Assembly: GCF_000760515.2 (NCBI RefSeq)
Contig: NW_013546578.1
Coordinates: forward strand, 1 to 48,884
DNA: 48,884 bases
Origin: Mitosporidium daphniae
Lineage: Eukaryota; Microsporidia
Reading direction: 5' to 3'
The notes beneath the pieces are model-generated. The model was not told the origin of the DNA, ran no database searches, and saw only the letters and a program-made list of their open reading frames with translations. The translations under genes were made by a program, and so were the position numbers. Below, in pieces: positions 42,544-48,884 of the stretch; within the stretch, counting starts at the first letter, position 1, and each line of letters opens with the position of its first letter.

Positions 42544-45500
42544 CTAGCTAACAGTTATCGCGGACAGCTTATCATTTCGCTTCTTTTTACGATGAAAAAG
42601 AGAGATAATCATCGGAGTGATCAGGGAATCCAAGAAAATCGACAATGCCACGTCTAGGACGATCAGCCCGGAAATCACGCCAATGCGAAAGACGGAAGGA
42701 AGATCAACGGTGCCAAACAGTGTCGACATCAGACTGGTCTCGCAAGAGAGCAGTATCGAAAAATTACAAACAATCAAAGCAAGGATCAATCCAACCATCA
42801 GGAAGTTTGCATAAACTGGCTCCTGGAAAGGCGGCCAGGTCCCGAAAATCAAGGCCATCAAAAGATATTGAAAGTTTGAGAACAAAAAAATAGACGAGTT
42901 CAGCATATTGCCTTCAAATGCACTGAGATCATCACTGGCACAAACGGACAGGATTTGAGCGTGCGGTGGGAAAATGCGTACGGAAATCGCGTACAGCAGA
43001 AAAAGCAGCAAAATCTGGAGAACTATTTGAACAAGCATGGCTACCAAGACACTCGGATCGACCAGGCGGCCCGGCAGGCGGCCAGACGAAAGTCCCCCCG
43101 ATCCAGGACGCATTCTGGCTATCGCAGTAGCCAGCGGTAAGATTACAAAAAGATCTTGCCAAATGAACTGCCCATCAGAGAGATTCATTCCCCACGTGTA
43201 AAGGAGCGAAACAACCGTAAACTGGATCATCGAATACAGGGCCATGAACCGGAAACAGGCAAACGAGACCCCAAGCGAGCCGCGACCCTCAATCAGCACA
43301 TCGAGTACGCAGCGCGGATCATCGCCTGTTGAGCAAAACGGGGCCACTAGCGAGTCTGTGGATGTAGACAAGGAAATGCCCACGTCGGCCACTTGGAGCG
43401 CAGCTACATCGTTGGCCCCATCCCCACAAAAGGCAACCACGGCCCCGGTAGCAGTCATACTCTCCACCAACAGCCGCTTGTCATCTGGAGATAGACGGGC
43501 AAAAACACGGACCGGGCCATCGATAAGAGAGAGCGACGGATCGCTGTCAATAGCCTTCAAATAAGCCGCAAGAGCATCTCCCCCGGAAACAACGGGAACA
43601 TAGCCCGGCGGTACGGGAAGAAGCATAGAGGAGAATCCAGAGCCTTTTGATACGCACCCAAAGCTATCGTCATTAACGGGACGTATTGCCTCGTTTCGTT
43701 CGTTCACCCAAAAACCAGAGCCGCTGAGAACGGCAACCGGTCTAGACCTAGCGTCGATGACTCCATCATTATGGTCATCATCCGAGGCAATGATTCCGAC
43801 CTGCTGAGCTACAGCAGCTGCCGTAACGGCATGGTCGCCTGTGGCCATTCCCACAGCCAATCCAGCCTTTGTCAGTCTAGCAATGGTTTCCCAAGAGCCT
43901 CGTTTAACGGAGTTCACAAGCACCACAGCGCCAAGAAAGCGAAGCTGGCCCTTTGGTTCTTCAGCCTGTGCTCGAGTAAGCCTCTGCGCAGCAACCCAAG
44001 AAGACGAGGAGAGGGGCAACATGCCTCCCGCAAATAGAATAACGCGATAGCCCCGACGTGTCCATGCGGGAAGCGTGGTCTCCAGGAAGGATTCTGGGAC
44101 ACTTGTAGGGTCGCAAAGAGCGAGAAGAGATTCTGGGGCCCCTTTGACAAAAACTTGAAGAGACGACGACGGGGCATGAGACTGTTCAGAAGAATGAGCA
44201 GAATTAGCATTCGGTGATATGCGCTTTACAATAACCGTGGTGCGTCGCAAAAGTGGGCAAAAAGGCCAGGCTCTAACAACAGCTAGACGAACCTGATCGC
44301 CAGGCGATGGTAGTTTTGAGGGGTTTCCACTAGTGACGACAATCTGAGCCAGACCGTGGGTATTGTATTCCATATTCCAACCGCTCCACGTAAAGAGGGT
44401 AACGTCAAGAGGATCCCCAACAAGATTCCCACCGAGCATTCGTAGTGTGTGGCATGTAGCCAAGGCACCTCTGATGCGTGAAGAAGACGGCGAAGAGCCA
44501 ACCTGCATAAGCCTAACCACTCCAGAGTGGTTTGAGGAATTCTTTGCTTCAGAAACCCAAAGGACATCAAGAGAATCTTCTGTGAGAGTGCCTGTTTTGT
44601 CAAAAAGCACCATTTGGACCCTACCTGCAACGTTTATGGGGGATCCAATGGTATTCCCACTGCCTCCAGAATTCATAACGCCTGCAGTACAAATGATGCC
44701 GCGTTGTGCAAGTCTACGAATGGCAAATCCAGTGCCCAGCGCCAGCGATGCTGGCAGAGCTGGGGGTAATACAACCGTTATAAGATCACCAGCACGAACA
44801 AGCAAGGCAACCAAGGAATTGGAAGGCAGCAAAGCAACTGTTGTAACAAAGCCGATGATAGAAATAGCACCAAGAACGCCCATAAATATGAGGGCATCTA
44901 TATGAAGCTGGTCAACAGAGGGCAATGGGGGCGGATAGCGCATCGCCTTGAGCATACGACCGCGCAGGGATATCGAACCAGTAGCTGTGGCTCGCATCAT
45001 GGCCCCACCGGTAGCCTCCAGCAGTCTAGTCCCACCATATACGAGTGAAGCTCTGTCAATATTTCCTTGCTGCAGTCGTTTGAGTGATGGGGATGAATTT
45101 TCTATCATTTCAAAGCCATCATGGCCATGTAGATTGGCCGTGGTTTTGGTGATCGGTATGGACTCACCAGTAAGAAAAGATTCATCAACAAGAGCCTCTC
45201 CCCTTACTAAAATCCCATCGCATGGGAGAGTTTGAATGGGATACTCGCCATGACCATGATGATCAAGGATAATAAGATCTCCAGGAACAATCATCGAAGC
45301 AGGGATTAAAACCGGACCCATTATTGACCCTTGCCTTTGGTCATCACCTCTGATTATGAAAATGGATGGAGGAATTCCAGAATCGTTGGCCAATTTTGAT
45401 AATGATGCCATTGAGGATAATGTCGTTCGAATGGAAAGGATAATAGAAACAGCTGTAATAAATGCGATCGCACAAGCATAGGCCCAATAATTCTCCAAAC

Positions 45501-46164
45501 ACCAAAGGGCAACTGAAGCACTCTGAAATAGTACAAGCGGGCTTATGACTTCGCTTAGAATCAGCGAGAAAAGCATCGGTTGCGCCATGGAAATCGTATT
45601 TGGGCCAAAACAGTCTAAAAGCACTGCCGCTTCGGCATTACTTAATCCGTGAAGTGGATGTTTTAATTCTCCAAGGAGATTAGAATTCAATTCAGAAATA
45701 GGCAAGAAGTTTGAAGGGCAGCCAGAAATTCCATTATTGTCTAGGAGATTTGCTGTCCAAACAAAAGCATCTTGATCGCTCTTCCAAACACACCTATCGC
45801 CTCGGTGAGTCAGAGACTTCCATGAGGAAGTGGGCTTCTGCTCAATTGTAAGTAGGGTATATGAGACTCTAGCTGATATCCTTTTTGAAGATGAAATTGG
45901 AGAAGTGGAAGGCTTTGCTGCTATAAGTATACGTGTCGCTGATTCTAAGGGGCATATTTTAAACCATGCAAGGGTGTAGATCCTCACAGACCACCTTATA
46001 AAGAGTAAGAAAAGACCGCCTGTTGCAATGATCAGTAGAACGGAAACAATGCTCCTGAAAAAAGAGAAACAGCGGCCCTCTATCCACGCTATATCTGGCG
46101 GCAAGAGGGATTCGCTAGCTTCCTGGCGGGATCGCCCCTTTGGAGCAACCGAATATTCAATCAT
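42544..46164 (-). CDS. P5B-type ATPase (ATP13A2/YPK9-like)
   Basis: A single exon of 1206 residues. The order is N-terminal membrane helices, 'LTGESIPIT' (actuator, near 330), 'VLPPALPASLALGTGFAI' (TM4, near 465), 'FDKTGTLTEDS' (phosphorylation site, near 520), 'KGAPESLL' and 'CGDGANDVAAL' (near 915). Several C-terminal helices follow. PPALP in TM4 marks subgroup P5B (human ATP13A2-5, yeast Ypk9). ATP13A2 and ATP13A3 are known polyamine exporters or importers of endolysosomes, so a vacuolar polyamine pump is the likely role (inference). It is the largest single-exon gene here. Its frame antisense to the small ORFs at its 3' end is intact. Confidence 0.94.
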   Translation of the reverse strand: MIEYSVAPKGRSRQEASESLLPPDIAWIEGRCFSFFRSIVSVLLIIATGGLFLLFIRWSVRIYTLAWFKICPLESATRILIAAKPSTSPISSSKRISARVSYTLLTIEQKPTSSWKSLTHRGDRCVWKSDQDAFVWTANLLDNNGISGCPSNFLPISELNSNLLGELKHPLHGLSNAEAAVLLDCFGPNTISMAQPMLFSLILSEVISPLVLFQSASVALWCLENYWAYACAIAFITAVSIILSIRTTLSSMASLSKLANDSGIPPSIFIIRGDDQRQGSIMGPVLIPASMIVPGDLIILDHHGHGEYPIQTLPCDGILVRGEALVDESFLTGESIPITKTTANLHGHDGFEMIENSSPSLKRLQQGNIDRASLVYGGTRLLEATGGAMMRATATGSISLRGRMLKAMRYPPPLPSVDQLHIDALIFMGVLGAISIIGFVTTVALLPSNSLVALLVRAGDLITVVLPPALPASLALGTGFAIRRLAQRGIICTAGVMNSGGSGNTIGSPINVAGRVQMVLFDKTGTLTEDSLDVLWVSEAKNSSNHSGVVRLMQVGSSPSSSRIRGALATCHTLRMLGGNLVGDPLDVTLFTWSGWNMEYNTHGLAQIVVTSGNPSKLPSPGDQVRLAVVRAWPFCPLLRRTTVIVKRISPNANSAHSSEQSHAPSSSLQVFVKGAPESLLALCDPTSVPESFLETTLPAWTRRGYRVILFAGGMLPLSSSSWVAAQRLTRAQAEEPKGQLRFLGAVVLVNSVKRGSWETIARLTKAGLAVGMATGDHAVTAAAVAQQVGIIASDDDHNDGVIDARSRPVAVLSGSGFWVNERNEAIRPVNDDSFGCVSKGSGFSSMLLPVPPGYVPVVSGGDALAAYLKAIDSDPSLSLIDGPVRVFARLSPDDKRLLVESMTATGAVVAFCGDGANDVAALQVADVGISLSTSTDSLVAPFCSTGDDPRCVLDVLIEGRGSLGVSFACFRFMALYSMIQFTVVSLLYTWGMNLSDGQFIWQDLFVILPLATAIARMRPGSGGLSSGRLPGRLVDPSVLVAMLVQIVLQILLLFLLYAISVRIFPPHAQILSVCASDDLSAFEGNMLNSSIFLFSNFQYLLMALIFGTWPPFQEPVYANFLMVGLILALIVCNFSILLSCETSLMSTLFGTVDLPSVFRIGVISGLIVLDVALSIFLDSLITPMIISLFHRKKKRNDKLSAITVS

Positions 46165-46285
46165 GCAAAATTTACGCCATTGGTGGATAATTTCAATTTA
46201 ATTTAAATTATTTTCCAATCATATGCGCGCGTGGCCTGATAAAAAATCAAATTTGCCCCATCCCAACACCACATTTTCGAGCACC

Positions 46286-46294
46286 TAGGGTTAG
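46286..46294 (+). promoter_or_regulatory. TAGGGTTAG motif upstream of the P5B ATPase
   Basis: It lies about 120 bases upstream of the ATPase start, identical to the copy before RRS1. Confidence 0.3.
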
Positions 46295-46347
46295 ATGACA
46301 ATACGTTGACAATATAATATGATATTTGCATCAATTTGTGTAATAAC

Positions 46348-46389
46348 TATATTGGGGTTGGTAATTATATTGGGGTTGGTCATTATATT
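46348..46389. repeat. 18-bp tandem repeat, 2.3 copies
   Basis: Units 46348-46365 and 46366-46383 (tatattggggttggt plus aat or cat) differ at one base. A partial third copy follows. Confidence 0.9.
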
Positions 46390-46534
46390 CAATTCGGCTA
46401 GCCATAGTACTTGAACAGATCTGCTCAAGGGCTAGCTTTAGATGCAAACTTCCACAGCGAGTCTACCAATCGCTGTTCATCCGCTTCCGAGTCAAATTGC
46501 GCAGCTCTATATTGAAATATAAGCAGTTAGAATA

Positions 46535-47596
46535 TTACATTGATGGGATCTGTGGACATTTCTTTTTCAAGAGCGCTGTGAGAGCACGGTTTCCAACTTC
46601 GATGAAAAGATTGCAAGGTTTTGCAACAAGCGCATCGATAGTTTGTGTCCAATAGACCGGGGATATTATTTGCGACCGCAAATAGGCTTTTATTTGATGT
46701 GAATCAAAGGGATCCTTCATCTGATAAATTATCCTGCAATTCCTTGTTACCTCTGTAAGAATGGAGCTGGAGAAATACGAGCTTAGATGATTCTTGCACC
46801 TCGTGGTTTGTGCAAACTGAATCTGTTCTAAAGACTTTCCAAATTTATCTGAAGCCTCATTCATCAGTGGAGAGTGGAAAGCACCAGAGACAGGCAGCTT
46901 TTTTGACGAATTTTCGAAGAACAAATGTAGATCCGTCAGCCTTTTAATAGCTGAAGTTACCAAGGTCGGCGTTCCAGAAAGGATAATTTGGTCCGCGGCG
47001 TTATAACATGCAATCGCAAGCGAGGGTCTTGCTAGCAAGGCTGGTTTTGAGGATTCGACGTCTTCTGGATTACCATCCTTACTAAATTCCTGAATGCTTT
47101 TCCCCATATTATCCATCAGAGCCATTCTGATCTCCGAAAAGGATATCTTTGGCCTTAAACGAACGCTAACCATAATTCCGTTTGGAGAAAACTCGGACAT
47201 TGCTTTTGCACGCTCACCCTAACTAGTATGATTGACTGCGCAGTAGCTTACCACAATCGCGACACCCTGCTCCTGAGTGAGGAAATTGGCCGCCACAAGT
47301 GCAGTAATGTCGCCCAAAGAGTGGCCTGCAAAAATAAAAGCCGTGCTTTGATCCTTTTTGATAAGTGGTGGCAAATCAAGCTGAAACATCCTATTGAGCG
47401 TTGCAATGGAGGTGGCAAATTGGAGCATTTGAGCAAATTGTGTGTTTATGGTCTCTTGAGACATTGCTTCAAAAAGCCCCGGAATTTCAGAGCCGCAAGA
47501 GTCGAACATAGTCTTGAAATGGGAATTCATTAGGTAACGCCCCATGTTAGCATAATGATGGCCTTGACCAGGAAACAGAAGCCCAATTTTGAGCAT
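46535..47596 (-). CDS. MCT1: malonyl-CoA:ACP transacylase (mitochondrial type)
   Basis: Two exons, 47596-47252 and 47218-46535, with a 33-nt intron. The product is 342 residues. 'LLFPGQGHHYANMG' forms the oxyanion loop (GQG). 'FAGHSLGDITALVA' carries the nucleophile Ser, with Asp where most family members have Glu. 'GAFHSPLM' carries the catalytic His, and 'FIEVGNRALTALLKK' is the C-terminal motif. Stand-alone FabD-type enzymes in fungi serve mitochondrial type II fatty acid synthesis, which supplies octanoate for lipoate, needed by KGD2 in this same window. The N-terminus is short, with no clear presequence, so mitochondrial location is inference. Confidence 0.92.
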
Positions 47597-47630
47597 AAAT
47601 TAAAATGCTGCTAAAACGTTCAAAGACAGA

Positions 47631-47648
47631 GGGTTAGGGTTAGGGTTT
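47631..47648 (+). promoter_or_regulatory. GGGTTAGGGTTAGGGTTT, three telomere-like units
   Basis: It sits 35 bases upstream of the MCT1 start (on the other strand it reads AACCCTAACCCTAACCC). It is the longest TTAGGG-type run in the window. Confidence 0.35.
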
Positions 47649-48156
47649 AACTCATTTACAAGGGTTAGAAAAATATGGGCAGTATTCGAGTCTGCTTTAA
47701 GACATACGTAAAGGGTTAGTGATTGAAATACATTAAAAAGGTACAGGTTGTGCGTTGCGAAAATTATTAGACGTAAAAGAATTTGTGATTGAAAATGGCC
47801 CTAAAGTTTGTGAGAGGTTAGGATTGAGGTTGAGTGATATTAATTTTTATATTGTGATAGGGCGGAATGCAAGGACCATGCATCCGTAAAGAGCGGTCAG
47901 TATTTGTGCCTCATTTTGTTGGAATTTTTGAAGAAATGGGTCTAAACTTTTTGGCAGAAATATGTCGAATCAGCTATCAGTACTGATACTGTTCGAGGAG
48001 GGTAGCCCGATAAATACTCGTAGTTATCTGCATAAATGGCACGTTTTAACGCCATGAATTCACTGGTTGAAAACAGGCAAATTATCTTGAGCAGAACGAA
48101 ATAGTTCGACGTTTAGGCTTGTTGGCTTATTTTTAGTTGCATTAAATTTAGGATTA

Positions 48157-48170
48157 GGGGTTAGGGTTAT
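48157..48170 (+). promoter_or_regulatory. GGGGTTAGGGTTAT motif, second copy
   Basis: It is identical to 42367-42380, about 14 bases before an ATG at 48184 that opens a 42-codon frame. Confidence 0.3.
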
Positions 48171-48183
48171 GCGAATATAAATG

Positions 48184-48540
48184 ATCGCATCCATAGCCGT
48201 TCGATTTAGCTTTTCGATTGGATGTAAAGTTTTTGATGGAGCCAAAGGTGTGCTGGATAGTTTATTATTGCAAAGTGATGCTTTGAAACATCCAAAATTC
48301 TTCAATTAAACCAACCGATTGTGAGCGCGACCAGAGCAAAAGCCAATATATATTTGATTGAGAAATTTGATATCAAGGTCGTGCAGAGATATTTCAAAGG
48401 GTTAAGCACAAGTGACGCCTAAATAGAAGCCGCTAATTTCATCAAACAGAATATTATGGGTGCTGCTATAAACCTTTTCAGTAATGTTATAGAGAAAGTT
48501 GCAGGAAATTCTCTCCATAGAGAAAATAAACCAAACTAAT
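48184..48540 (+). other. cluster of short open frames, possible unrecognised or decayed gene
   Basis: From ATG 48184 a 42-residue frame opens 'MIASIAVRFSFSIGCKVFDG' and stops near 48309. In another frame about 47 residues (ending 'VVQRYFKGLSTSDA') are followed by one TAA at about 48420. A further 38 residues continue in the same frame ('IEAANFIKQNIMGAAINLF') to a TAA near 48540. No family was recognised and no splice solution was convincing. Confidence 0.25.
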
Positions 48541-48884
48541 CTAAAGCACGCCCAAATTGAGCTATGATATGGATCTCATGATTTTAATCATAGATTTAGC
48601 TCATATGAGAAGCTTCAGGTCAAGACTCCAGGGAGACTTTGAATGCGAATGGATTGTAAATCATTGGATATTTTTTTCTTGCTTGGTAACATCATGCTGG
48701 AAGAGGTGAATTTACGCAACGGAAAAGATTGGATTGCCTTGTTTACGGCCTATTAATATCCTATTTTCTTTTAAGTTTATTTATGAAAGGTTCCCCTTTG
48801 GTATTGAAAGGATCATTGTTACATAAAAGCTTGCTTTTGATTCTCTTCTCCTGTGATTTTGTATTTTTTCGCATTCAAAGTCTC

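Larger units (their letters stand above)
46165..46534. other. 370-base gap upstream of the P5B ATPase
   Basis: It is A/T-rich (ttcaatttaatttaaatt directly before the ATPase ATG). It contains TAGGGTTAG at 46286 and an 18-bp repeat at 46348-46389. I see no gene in it. Confidence 0.5.
47597..48884. other. 1.29 kb A/T-rich gap, no convincing gene
   Basis: It holds several GGGTTAG copies (47631-47648, 47657, 47710, 48157-48170) and a palindrome atcagtactgat near 47980. Short open frames run near 48184-48540. An 81-residue minus-strand ORF at 48060-48305 reads through the AACCCTAACC motif and looks accidental. No tRNA, U1, U2, U6 or SRP RNA signature was found. A spliced gene with tiny exons cannot be excluded. 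Confidence 0.45.

Noticed and set aside
42397-42657. CHCH-type mitochondrial protein
   Set aside because: Cysteines are present, but not in the CX9C or CX3C pairs needed, and the 3' half is antisense to the P5B ATPase. Kept only as an unassigned ORF in the findings.
47631-47648. A telomere
   Set aside because: Only about three TTAGGG-type units occur, flanked by ordinary sequence and genes. It is interstitial.
48060-48305. 81-codon minus-strand ORF
   Set aside because: It translates through the telobox motif and A/T-rich spacer. No family features.

Overview
This window is eukaryotic nuclear DNA from a very compact genome. I read 32 protein-coding genes on both strands and two tRNA-Val genes. 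Most neighbouring genes are separated by less than 300 bases, and many are split by introns of only 23-38 nt. QCR10 is a fungal-type complex III subunit, the transcription-factor, carrier and kinase genes are of fungal type, and TTAGGG-like motifs occur between genes. Together these point to Fungi, probably an early-diverging, genome-reduced lineage such as a Rozellomycota or early microsporidian relative (inference). The mitochondrion looks fully functional: KGD2 and LSC2 (TCA cycle), QCR10 (complex III), a mitochondrial EF-G2, an MCT1-type acyl-carrier transacylase and a YMC-type carrier. A canonical microsporidium would have lost these.

Layout. 0-5 kb: 5' end of BMT5 (cut by the window edge), RWDD1/GIR2-like gene, tRNA-Val(AAC), TYW1, a bHLH factor and tRNA-Val(CAC). 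5-16.5 kb: bromodomain gene, NOC2, KGD2, PIK1, ENP1/bystin and an orphan gene. 16.5-25 kb: thymidylate kinase, SKI2 helicase, a 75-residue membrane protein, eL19 and a long-chain acyl-CoA synthetase. 25-33.9 kb: mitochondrial EF-G2 facing a carrier gene, RRS1, an orphan membrane protein, QCR10, RRP9 and an SDR. 34-39 kb: uS13, RPE, a PINX1-like G-patch gene, an SR protein, LRP1/RRP47 and BUD23. 39-48.9 kb: an orphan with an SLD7-like tail, LSC2, a P5B ATPase, MCT1 and 1.3 kb with no convincing gene.

Functional themes. Eight genes (BMT5, NOC2, ENP1, RRS1, RRP9, PINX1-like, LRP1, BUD23) make or process ribosomal RNA, two encode ribosomal proteins, and SKI2 and LRP1 serve the RNA exosome. The other large group is mitochondrial metabolism. 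I reconstructed 55 introns by restoring family-conserved protein sequence across each junction. All are GT-AG, 50 are 23-38 nt long and five are 69-176 nt, with none between. No bacterial-type mobile element, CRISPR array or transposon was recognised.
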